In this document: positions 13,501 to 25,500 of the stretch, in pieces
Layout: each line of letters starts with the position of its first letter
Position numbering within the stretch: position 1 is the first letter of the stretch
Assembly: GCF_027596085.1 (NCBI RefSeq)
Contig: NC_072451.1
Location: forward strand, 3,611,542-3,675,541
Source of the DNA: Anoplopoma fimbria
Lineage: Eukaryota > Chordata > Actinopteri > Perciformes > Anoplopomatidae
Length of the DNA stretch: 64,000 nucleotides
Reading direction: 5' to 3'
Position numbers and translations under genes: made by a program
The notes under the pieces: model-generated
The model's input: only the letters and a program-made list of their open reading frames with translations
What the model was told of the DNA's origin: nothing
The model's database searches: none

Positions 13501-16500
13501 AGCCTCTGCAACATGCGTTTTTCTGCTCCGGGATTCAGATCCACCCTGAAATGGGTTCTTCCGGAACTTGACCAATGCTCCACCATTCCACCAAGTTTTA
13601 TGAGGGGGGGTCTCGATAGAACACAGTAAAGTCTGGTGGGATCTTGACAGATCGCAGAATTGATACAGGGGGTCTCAACAGACCGCAGGAAAGGATAGGT
13701 GGGGGTCAAGTCAGACCGCAGAACAGAACAGTTGTGGTTAAAGGTAGAACGCAGCACAGGACACTTGTGGGCCATGTCAGACCACAGCACGGGACAGTTG
13801 TGGGTCATGTCGGACCGCAGAACAGGATAGTTGGGGTCAAGTGAGAGGACAGGATAGAGGGGTAGAGTTAGACCAGGGAGAGATCAGATAGTCCACCTAA
13901 CTGTATAAAGGAGATGTTTGACCAGAATTTGAGAAAGGTGGTCCTTCACTCATGCCAATATTGCAAGACACAACCTCAAAGGGACACCTTTGATACAAGG
14001 ATTGTACCATCTAATAATACATTGAATGCCGGCAATAAAGCTTGAAATAGGCAGGTATAAAATGCAACCATCAATGCAGTAGCAAACGAAGGCACTCGAT
14101 TTATAAGAATAAGTTAAAACAGAAACAAAACAAAGCAAAGGTACTCCAAGCATATCATTACTTTTTACCATGGAAACTACTAAACCCTTACTCTTATACA
14201 TCTTAGCTGAGTCCCTACATTTAACCATGAGGCTTTGATTTAGGAAAGCATCAGGGTCTAACAAGGGGAAACTGATACTGATACTGCTGGCCTCTAGAAA
14301 GATTCTCCGCAAAGTCTGGAATGTAAAACAGGAAAGTTAATCAGCTTTTATGTTACCTGCACGTGACGGGCTGATAATAAAGTTATGTTTGATAGCTGAC
14401 CACGTGATGTTTCTCATAATAGGCATGATGTCTTTGGAAGAGGAGCGCCCTCTGTTGATGATAACAATGAAGACTTAATTATTGCACAGACAGAGATCAA
14501 ACTATGCAAAGAGAGGCCAGTGACTAGCAAACCACTGCCATGATAGAATCCCCAAAACCAACGGATGTCGCGGCATCCGTCAAGGAGTTAAGTGACTCAG
14601 AGGAACTCATCAGCTCGTTGTAGAAATGTTACACTATTTCAGTGATCGAGCGGAAAAGACCAGAGACGCAGGTCACCCATCCACAAGATAGATGAGATAG
14701 CATCTTTATTTATTTAATTATACAAGCAAATGACTTGTGAGAACGGGTGTAACCCATAGACTGTAGGTGTAACCGGCAAAAGCCATAAACCAACGTCCAC
14801 AATGATGAGGAATGATTGTAATAATCTGTAAACTCATATCTCATATTCATGGACAAAATATTATTATACAACTTTTATTTCAAAATGACCTTTGTACAAG
14901 CCCTGTAAAACATCTCAAGTAATAAATGCATTTTAAAGAAACAAAGGTTTAACATCCTGTAAACTATTTGATTTGACTTCAAAATATTTACTTAACTTCA
15001 GACTTTTAAGAACTTCCGTTTCTTAAGCATTTAAAGGTGCATTTACTTTCTTTCTATAATACCCAGACGTGTTTATAGTGTTTTATCAGTGAACTATTTG
15101 TGACAGTCACGTGATGTAGCGCGCGACCACTGCGGGCCTACACGCATTTAGAAAAATGTTTTTCAGCTAAGGGTGACATTTTCATTTCGTTTTAGTGGGA
15201 CCATCTGTCAAAAATCCAAATATATCTGTGTATATATATATATTAGTGTATTCTTTCTGCAACAGGAAAACACTCATTTATAATATTCTGCTTTTTTCTG
15301 CCCGGTTAAAACAGATCCTTATTGATCTCCCATTAAGTTTGCTGAAAGTGATGCTATGTAGCTCTGGTGAATGTTATGATTTTCCGTAGAGAGAACGCTA
15401 TGCCAGACTCCATTTAAAAAAAATTGCCTTTTAAATGCTTTATTGCTCATCAGCGAACAGTCATGTGGTCACTTGGGAGGCAATGTGGCCTTGTGTGCTC
15501 TGATTAATTTGTCATTCAGTTAACACACCATTCATAAAGTTGTTTTAATGAAAACTAAACTCCTGGGGTTTGCTCCTATTTTCTTCACTACTGTTTTGGT
15601 AGAAGGAAAAAAACTTATTATCAGACAAACCAGCTTAAAAAGGGACGTATATTGTTTCTTAAAAAATCCTGTGCGATGGATCTAATTAATGCCTGATGTA
15701 AAGACTGCTTCAGGTGGATTTTCAAAAATGCCTGATAGAAATTTGGTGTGATGGTAGAATTAATGTTTTACTTGGTCACACAAATGCACTAATCCCTCCT
15801 GTTGTCTGAAGGAAAATACTTATCTAATAATCACACATTTCTGAGCTGATTTTAAAGATGTATGTCTCCAGGAGGAACCAATTGGCTTTGAGCTGAAAGC
15901 CATATTAATAAAACAGCTGGTTTTATTAATATGCCTGAACACCAGATATTTGGCAGACTTCTCAGTTGTATCCCACAAGGCCACATGTCTTGAACATTAA
16001 GGTGAGCAGATGATTTCTGGGTCATGTTCAAAACCTCCATTGCTCCAAAGCTGTGGTCCGAAGGTCGTAGTTGCTTGTCGTTGGGACGACCCAAGCACCC
16101 GATGGTGGACTTTAGCATTAATGGAAGCAACCAAGCTGAAGGAAGACAGATGCTGGCTGGCCAGAATGAAGTGATTCTCCATGACCAACAGTGATAAATC
16201 TCAGAAAAGGGAAAAGTCTCACTTAGTCTTTCTCAATCTTACTTTTAATAAAAAGTCTATTAAATTCAAATTAAATTTATTTGTATAGCCCAAAATTACA
16301 AACTTCTTCAAAAATCTGCACAGCATACAACATCCTCTGTCACAGGCAATCGTATCGGAAAAGATTGTTGAAAGAACAACATAATACAATTACAACATCA
16401 GTCAGTCAATATGACAGAAATGGTACATATAATGAGAGTAGTAATGGCGGTAGTTGCATAATAATAGCAGAATAATAATAATAATAACTACTAAAAATAC

Positions 16501-19500
16501 CAGCAACAGTGAATATCACAGATTAATAATGAATATAAAAGTAATAGAAAGTTTCTTATAAGCATAAACAAAGGGACTGTTGTGAGGGTGTCTGTCCTCC
16601 TGGACGGACACTGGAAGCATGCTATCACTCACCAGTAGTCATGAGCTCTGGTGTTTGGCCAAATGAACGAGACCGCAGATACAAGCAGCCATAATGTTGA
16701 TCTCCTGGACGTACACTTTTTTAAGGGTGCATTGTTAACATTTCCTTTGTTTCCTTTCTCTTCCTCTTCTTTCTTTCCATCTCTTTTATGCCCTACTGTA
16801 ATGTTTCTACCTTCTTCATCCCTCTCTCACCTCCAGCACGGCCAGCAGCTCTACCGTCACATCTATCTGGGCTGTAAAGAAGAGGATAACGTCCACAAAA
16901 ACTTTGAGCTGCTCTTCACCACCCTGGCAATTCTGACCATCGAGCTGGCCAACGAGGAAGTGGTCATCGACCTCATCCGGCTCTCCATCGCCCTACAGGT
17001 AGCCTTTGATATTTATATATTATCTTGTTCATATCACCTGTGTTTTATTATAAACGTTGCTGTGCTGTTGAAACAACAACCTCTTAAAAACTCTCTCTGG
17101 TGCTTTAATATCCAGAACCATTGATGTGATGGCGTATTTATGGTGTCAGGTGTCATATTTTTGTGGTTGATGAGTAGCAGCACTGTCATTATGATCATCA
17201 GCAAAGTCCTAATGTCATTAGACTGGAGACCGCACGCAGGTCCAATAAAACCTCCTACATGTGAGACGGAAGAGAAGTGTGAACACACACACACACACAC
17301 ACACACACCAGCTGCTCGTTTGTGTATCACGCTGAGGTCTTATCGCTCTGAAATGTCAAAGCGTTGCAGACAAGAAAAGCAACTAGCAATCCAGAAAGCA
17401 ACTCAAGCTGTATTAATTAACGATAGCTGATACCAGTAAGCATTCAGGGTTCACAGAGTATAGGAAGAGCTCTCATGGAGGAGCATCTCCTTCTCTGATT
17501 GTGTTCTCACACTCTCAGTTGAAAGGTTGTCGTCATGGTAACGACCCTGCGGTGACTCAAGGAGCTTGGCTGGCTGAATATGATGAATGAGTCCGCAATA
17601 TGTTTCTGCAGTCATCTGTTAATTACAATCATGATGGAAAATAATGAATTGTTAAAGGGCAAGTTAGGTATTTTTTTAACCTGGACACCAATTTTCACTT
17701 GTCTTTGTGCCTAATTGACACAATTGGTGACAATTGGTCCAGTATTGAAAGAGAAAGCTGCAGACGGCAGCAAATCTTCACCGTCAGTGTTTGTTCGGTA
17801 AAAAGGCTTGTTGTTGCCGCTCACAGCTGTTATGATAAGTGACAATGTTATCGCAAGAACCCTACAGAGAAATAAAAAAAATGTCTTTACCTTTCACTTG
17901 ATCCCTTCTGATTTTTATTCTCACTCAGAGAAGTCTCGTTCTGAAATAGAGAGGTGATTTAATGCCATGTAATGTTGTGTTGGATTACAGAAAGCGTAGC
18001 TCAGTTCTATCTAGAAGATTTTCAATGGCAAGGCTGAATAATTTGGCTGATTATGACAATGTGGATGCTGCACAAGATTTCAGAACGAGACTTCTCCTTG
18101 AGCGAGACACACAATAACAACCAGACGGGATTAAGTGAAAGGTAAATGAAAGCGTTTGATTTTTCTGAAGGGTTCTTTCCATAATGCTGTCAGACACTTA
18201 TGATAACAATCTGGCAAAAACAAGCACGTTTAGTAGATGAGCATTGATAGTGATGAATTGAATTTCAGCATGTTTAGCTTCTGCAGCCTTCTCACTCAGT
18301 ACTGGACCACTTTTAGAAATTGTTTTCCCCATTAGTCACTTAGACTCAAAAACATAGGAAATAGGGTCCAGGTTGAAAAAAATACTTAATGGTACCATAA
18401 AATAAGTTATTAATAAATATATATACAGTACCAGTCAAAAGTTTGGACACACCTTCTCATTCAATGGTTTTTCTTTATTTTTATTTTTATTTTTTTCTAC
18501 ATTGTAGATTAATATTGAAGACATCCAAACTATGAAGGAACACATATGGAATTATGTGGTAAACAAACAAATGCTCAACAAACCAGAATATGTTTTATAT
18601 TTTAGATTCTTCAAAGTAGTTGAATGAGAAGGTGTGTCCAATCTTTTGTATATATATATATATATATTATATATATATATATATATTATATATATATATA
18701 GTTAGTATATATAGTTTGAGTTTTTCCTGGCAAAAGCTTTTTATTCCATTCATACAGATCTTCAAAAAGTTGGTGAAAAAAAGTTCCAAACTACATCCAA
18801 GCGACATTATAAGAAGTGAATGAGTGAAAATCCACCGTATAAACTGTATTCTTTACCAAAGCATATAATGGTTTCTTAGTGTTGGTGTGTCTGCTGATGT
18901 ATATGTCTGCTTTGTACAGGACATGGCTCTGGCTAACGAGGAGAACATGCCGATGGTAATCCGCTGTGGCATCATGGCGTTGGTGGCGGCGTACCTCAAC
19001 TTCCTGAGCCAGATGATCGCAAACCCTCCGTTCTGTCAGCACGTCAGCAAGGTGATTCAATAACTCACTCTGACTTCACTGTCGCTTCAAGTGTTGAAGA
19101 CGCCTCATAATTCCTGAGCTCCTGATGGATGTCAGAGAGTTTCTCTTGTAAAACTAATAATTACAACCTGTAGTTATTGTAATTCTTCTTTGAACCATTT
19201 GTTTTTTCCATTTTTCTCTCTACAGGTTATTGAGCTGAGGAACATGGATGCTCCGTACCTCCTCCCAGAGCACATCTTCAGAGACAAGTGTCCGTAAGTA
19301 TCCACAGACTGGACGTTTGGTTTTATGAGGAACCGAAACAATCTGAGGGTTTGAGTTAAGGCTAAATTTCTTGCATAACCAAACTTAATCTTACAACAGC
19401 ACAAACTACAGTTTTAAAAATGATCCTGGAACTTGAGTTGGCTGTCAAACTTCAATACTGTTTTTGTACAAAAAGGTATAACAAGTGTAAAGTACACAAA

Positions 19501-22500
19501 GTCGACATAGAATAATCTGTCAGGCTGTACCAAATAGTCAGAAGCTTCTTTCATAACGTTGACTTTTAAATTCTGAATCAACATTCGCATCCTGCAAATC
19601 TTTTTTTTTTTTTCTTGTTTTTCTCGTTGCACTTTAAATCCGTCATTTCTGCACAGTTGCATGTAAAGATCAGGCTACACTCGTATCATTAATCTTATAT
19701 AACTTGTAGAATCGACTGCTAAGGGATTGTTTCTGATTTGTGTGATCCAAAACATTTCCAAAAACAGCAGAGCTTTGTAAAGTCAGTTGGTCAAATTCTA
19801 TATAAAAAATATTTTATCATTTTTCATATTTTTATCCAACTAAATATTGTGCTTCAATCTAGTTTGTTGGCATTTAGCCTTTCAAAAACAGCATGTTCAC
19901 TACAGTCAAAGAACTGTTAAAAATATACATATATGTACATGTGAATGTATACGTAACCCGGCCTTTCAAAATCACCAGTCCGATAAAACCTGATTAAAAG
20001 ATTATGAGAACCAGAATCTATTTTTAAGATTTTTAAATCCCCCGTCTAGTATTACCCTCTGCAGTGAAAGATTCTCGGATTTTAAATACTACATTTGGAT
20101 GAGAGTGCTTTAGAGCTTCTAGACGGCTCAGTTCTGCTTTATTTAGATTATGTTGACACCCTTAAAAAAACGTTTATCGTTGTTGGAGATCTGTGCGGTT
20201 TCTCTTCTTCCCAGACTCCCTGAATCTCTGGACAAAGAGGACAGACTGCTGTACTTCCAGACAGCCGACATGGCGGAGTGTCTGGCAGGACCGGGATACA
20301 ACGCAGAGAGACTCTCCATTCCATACGTTCCCCAGGTCACAGGTAGGACTGCCCTCCACTGATGTATAGTAGGAACTGACAGTGTGTTCTTTTATTTGGA
20401 TCAATTCATTAACTGCATCAATCTGCAAAGCGTGTATCTGCTTGAAACTCAAACCATTCCAGCCTTTGTGTTATAATCATATAGCAACATACCAAACTTC
20501 ATGTGCTAAATCATACATTTTCTCAAAATTGACACAAACTTATTAATAAAACCCAGAGTTTAAGAAGTTATTAAGAAGAGTCTAATCAGAGGAGTTAACC
20601 TGGAGATTGTTGTCTTCTGGTACTCTGTGTATTGGTTTATTAAACTCCCCGTGCCCCTCAGAACTATCGGCACTCTATATAAAGATTTAGCTGAAAAGGC
20701 TTTGATGGATTAACAGCTTAAAGAGTTGTTCATTGACCTGAAAGCAAACTTTAAAGAACCCGTTCTGTGATCAGCTCTATTACACAGAAGGTCGTCACAG
20801 TCATTATCGTCCTCTCTGGTTATTTAAAGGGATATTTTACATGAGAACGGCATGAACCTCTGGAAGAGTTTTAGAAAAATAGTCAATTATCAAGAGAAAA
20901 ATTAATCTTCAAGACTCATTTTCAAAATCTAGTTTTGGAATAAACTTTAAACTAAAGGGAGATACTTTTACATTCTTTTCTTTCCAAGAATCATTTGATA
21001 CTTTACACAGTTTTGATAAACTACGCTTAGATTTTCACCAAATCCAAAAGGTTTAGGGTAGAAAAATATCAGTTTTTTGGCTTGAATTTCGTCTAACAAA
21101 CGGTGTGCCTCTGCTTTCTCCCCTCTGCAATGCTTTCATAAAACATCAGTGCTTTACACAGTAGGAAAAATTCTCCACAGGTGCAAGCAGACGTCCAGAG
21201 GTAACGGTCTATAGAGTAGATCTGTAGAGGAGTCATATGTGAAGTCGTATAGACACGGTTACCTGCTGTCCTTGACCTCCTGCTGTCATAGCTGGGTTTA
21301 GTTGAGCTGTTTGCAGACGATCTTTGTGTTTACAGCTCTGATAGTTCTGTTTTTGACTCATGAACCTTTTAGGAGCTTCTCTTTACCACTGGAGATAAAC
21401 CAGCATGAAGGATGTAGTTTAGAGGACTCCCCTGCTAGATCAGATATCCCAACAAAACAAAAACTTTCTTTCACCATTCATCCTTCCATGCTTTTAAAAA
21501 ACTAAACACAAATTAATGCAAGACTTAAAGATCCCCTCTAGACAGTGTTTTCAAACATTCTACATACAAAATACTCTGCTTTCATTAATAGCTTCTATCT
21601 GATATGTTTTTTACCCCCAAAGAAGTGATATTAGCTAGCTCAAAAAATCTTAAAATTACAACTTGTCCTTCTCTCCATCGACAAACCCCAGACTATAAAT
21701 ATGTAAAGATGTCTAACTGCAGGACACAGGTGAAACCAAAAGTTCACTTATTTAAATGTACATCAGTAGCACAAACGTTGGCATTTTAAGGCCGTACCAT
21801 GATGTTTTTTTTAATAAACCTAACCAAGAAGTTTTGTTGCACTTTATGTGTTTTGTGTTTTTTTTAGCTATGCGTTTAAAACACTTTAAATGTGCGACCG
21901 TAATTGGGGCGGATGTGCTTCCCCCAAAACTCATTTCAATAAGCAGTTTTGCTGTATGAGAACGTAATAGTGTTAAAGACAGGGTTGCCCATTTAGCTAA
22001 AAAGAGAGTCGAACCCACAACCCAGCAGCTTAGATGCTTCTCCATTGAGCTACACAGGATCCGACCAAATACAAACACCGACAGATAAACTCTCCCACAC
22101 CCTCTGATGACTGACCAGTAGAGGAATCCTGTCTTTCCAGTCGTAGCTGTTATGTGTGTAGCTGTAGAATCAACACTGTGTACAAAAACAAGAACGGTTT
22201 GATCATTTTTACAAACTATTTTGTTTGCATTGCATCTGGAAATGTCATGGTGAGTACATGTGCTCCATGTAGACTGTAGATATGTTGGAGTAGTTTTGTT
22301 TGTTGTGGTGCTTAAAGCTGTTGCTGTTGACATTTTTTAATTGTGCCGAGCTTCAGTTTTCATTAAAAATCCAAAACAGAACAAATGATTTCTGTCATTT
22401 GGAGCAAAGCAGGTGTTGCAAACTCATGCATGTTTTGTAGTAATAACTGCTACAGTTTTATCATGGGGTTGATGAGAGCCTGAAGGACTCAATCATACAG

Positions 22501-25500
22501 TCTTTGAGACGGAGACGAGTTAAAAGAGACTAAAAGAGAACCGCAGAGGGAGCGTTGACTCTCCGTGAGCTCAGCACTACAGGAAACACTTTCCAGTCAG
22601 GACCCCGTCATACCAGCTATTACTGCTGCGAAAGTTTGTTCCCGAAATCTGTTCATTTCCATGGAATCAGAGGGAAAGAAGACTTATTTCTTTGTTGGTG
22701 AACTTTGACATGGCATTTTGCAGCATTGTCTAATTGCAAACTGTCTCGACAGTGCTGATATTTGAAGGAACAAAGAGAACTGAAGAAAAAACGACCATAT
22801 TAGCTTCTACGTAACCTCGCTCTGTCGGAGTTATACGCTGCTCCACAAATGAACGCATCATGATTTATAGTCATTTGATGGTACAAACGCATTCCCTTTG
22901 ATTAACCGGTTTCGCTTTTTTGTCTGTTTTGCAGACTCTCATTCCTGAACACGAGTCTCAACCAACAGTTAGCCGCTGACCGACATCGACGTTTTATTCT
23001 GAAACATTAAGCTCAATGATAATATCTCACATTTACAAAAATAGCAATCTGAGAAGCATCAAAAATAAAGAGAGTTTGCCACATATAAAAAAAAAAACTG
23101 CATAGACACGTGTGACCTCCTCCACTTACAATAAGTGTTTAAATAAGCACATTTGAGTTACAAGTCGTTACTGTAAACTTGAAAGAGAATCTTCATACGC
23201 TCTATAACAAGTTTAACTCCTTTTGCATAAGTCAAGTAAACCCTCATGTGATGCCAGACTTGTTTTTCCTTACGATTTGTCAGAAACCTGAAGAGTTTAC
23301 TTCTCTTTCCAGAGATCCTTTCTGCTGGTTTTCTTGTTACGTCAGTGATTTCAGAATGACAGATAATCCGGGGAATCGTTCTGTATCAAAGATATACGAA
23401 TGTGAGCCAAAAGCTGAAACTATAATAATACAAACATGCAGCCTTCTGTCTCTTCAACCTCTTATCTATTCAGATCAGTTTTCCTCATGAGTGCCCTCAG
23501 GCCGGCTGCTGAGTCATAGCTCCCGACACGGGTCACTGTGCCTCATGGAAACAAACAATTATATTTCGTCGCTGTTTTCTCTTTGTTTTCACACCGTCGG
23601 ACTGTTGTCAGATGACCTACACACTGCTGTGGGTTTTATGTTCACCGGTGCAGTGTGAATGAATACAGACGGGCTCGAGGCGGAGGTATTAAATCAGGAC
23701 TTCCTGGGTGACGAGGTACCTGAGAAGTTTATCGCTCTGCAGAATCAGATAAATTTGTTCCTTGTACCATTAAACTATGACATCAAAATAGAGTCTAAGT
23801 CTGGCTAAAATGCAATTTTTTGTTCATAAGTTGCCCCTAAGAACAAATCAACAAGTCCTCATAAGGACAAAGTTGTCTGGTATGTTAGTGTAGGCAACTG
23901 AAACTACTCGGTTCAAGATAAAGAAAGATTGTCTTCATGGGTTGAAGAAACCAACATTGACTTTTGGGATGTCGGATGTGAGCATGCGGCAAACTCCGTT
24001 TCTGCCGATTGAAGACGATGCGGAAGTTTCTTAAAGCTGCATTCTCTCTTCTGACCAGCAGGGGGCGACTCCTCTGGTTGCAAAAAGAAGTCCGGTTGTA
24101 TAAAAGTCTATGAGCAAATGTCTCCTCTAGTTTATGATTGAACAGATGTAGTTTTGTAGTCTTAATTTAAACAACATGGCCAATGTAATGATTGTTGGTA
24201 TATGTTAAACTAGAAAAATGTGCGTCTAAATTTGTTATTGGACATTCTTTGGAGCACTGACTGACATAGAACTGAGTACTGAAAATACGTTTAAAAGAAC
24301 AAAGACTGTTTAATGGGATGGTAACCTCTGTGTAGGACTTTATGTTTTTGGTTCGGTTTGTTGTTTGTCTGTCTATTTGACAACAAGATAACCAACAAAA
24401 CTACTGGACTGATTTTTATGATACTTGGTGGAAGTGTGTTGCACGGGCCAAAGAAGAACTCATACCATTTTGGAGTGTATCAGAGTAAAGGGGCGGGACA
24501 CACAAATGATGTTTTCCTTTCTCTAACAGCTCTACATTCTCTGTTGTAGTTTCTTATGTATGCATTAGAGTTCATGTTTTCAGGAGGGGGAAATTGAGTC
24601 CCTCGTGGGGTCATAATTCAAGTGATATGAGTCATGAGCACACTGCTGCTTGGCAAGTTGTAACAAGAATTGATGCTAAGTTGTTCTAAGTTTTTTTCGT
24701 TTGCTGCTTTCCAGAATCATGGTCAGGAAGAAGAAAAAAAGTGCCAAAAACTTTTAAAATATGTAGATCATATTTAAATTTAGTGCTTCAGCTTGAAACT
24801 GCTGACATTACATTCAACAATGGGTTGTAAAACACTACTAAATATTTTGTTCTTGCTTGTTTTCCTGTGTATGTCAGGATTAAGGTTTATATGAATCCCT
24901 TGTTGACTTGTGTCTCGTCCTGCAGATCTAGATCGTCTGAGCAGGAGGAAGAGTTTCGTGGACACAATCTCCCTTCAAGTGGACATCGTGTCCAACATAC
25001 TTCCAGACAAGGTCGGTTTTATTTTGTTACGGGTCAGTTTGAGAAACACACAGATCATTTTGAGCAGAAATGTGGTGGTACATAGAGAAATGAGGAAACT
25101 CTAACTTTGACACATGAAAAAACAGTATAGAGGTATTAGATTTAGTGTGTTACATTTTCATAAAACCATCAAGTTATAAGACTCAAAAGGCTGAACATTT
25201 AAATGGACAGTGTGGGGGATATGGTGCCATCTAGTGGTTAGGTTGCAGATTGCTACCAACTAAATACCCCTCCGATCACTCCCTCCTTTCCTACTACGGT
25301 GACCTTCAGGTGACGTAGAAACGTGAAAGTCTCTCTCCAGAGTCAGTGTTTGGTTTGTCCATTCTGGGCTACTGTAGAAACATGGTAGTGCAACATGGCG
25401 ACTCCTTGAAGATGACCCGCTCCGTATGTAGATATGAAGGGCTCAATCTAAGCTGAGCAAAACATACTTCTTAGTTTCAGATGATTATACACTAATAATA

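Larger units (their letters stand above)
12605..16836. other. efr3a intron, no gene seen
   Basis: Holds the compound CA/CCCCAAA repeat at 13258-13345, a 33-base minisatellite at 13640-13845, a perfect AT-rich palindrome at 15901-15933, and a dispersed repeat start at 16262. ORFs of 60-120 codons here show no recognisable domain and no consistent splice context. Confidence 0.6.
16999..18919. other. efr3a intron with a MITE and an AT tract
   Basis: Contains a short (AC)13 at 17284-17309, the mariner-type MITE 18426-18650 and a (TA)n tract at 18647-18712. No exon is recognised apart from the flanking efr3a exons. Confidence 0.6.
20343..24925. other. Longest repeat-poor efr3a intron
   Basis: Holds a tRNA-like SINE head at 21985-22065 (minus) and a short piece of the dispersed family R1 at 24035-24130. 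The 193-codon minus-strand ORF at 21752-22333 shows no domain and overlaps the SINE head. Nothing else supported. Confidence 0.5.

Noticed and set aside
14571..14590. ACGGATG..CATCCGT short hairpin
   Set aside because: Only 7-base arms; expected by chance in a window of this size.
16651..17124. 157-codon plus ORF
   Set aside because: It is the efr3a exon 16837-16998 read through into both introns; only the central part is coding.
21752..22333. 193-codon minus ORF
   Set aside because: No recognisable domain, overlaps a tRNA-like SINE head, and has no splice or codon support within an efr3a intron.
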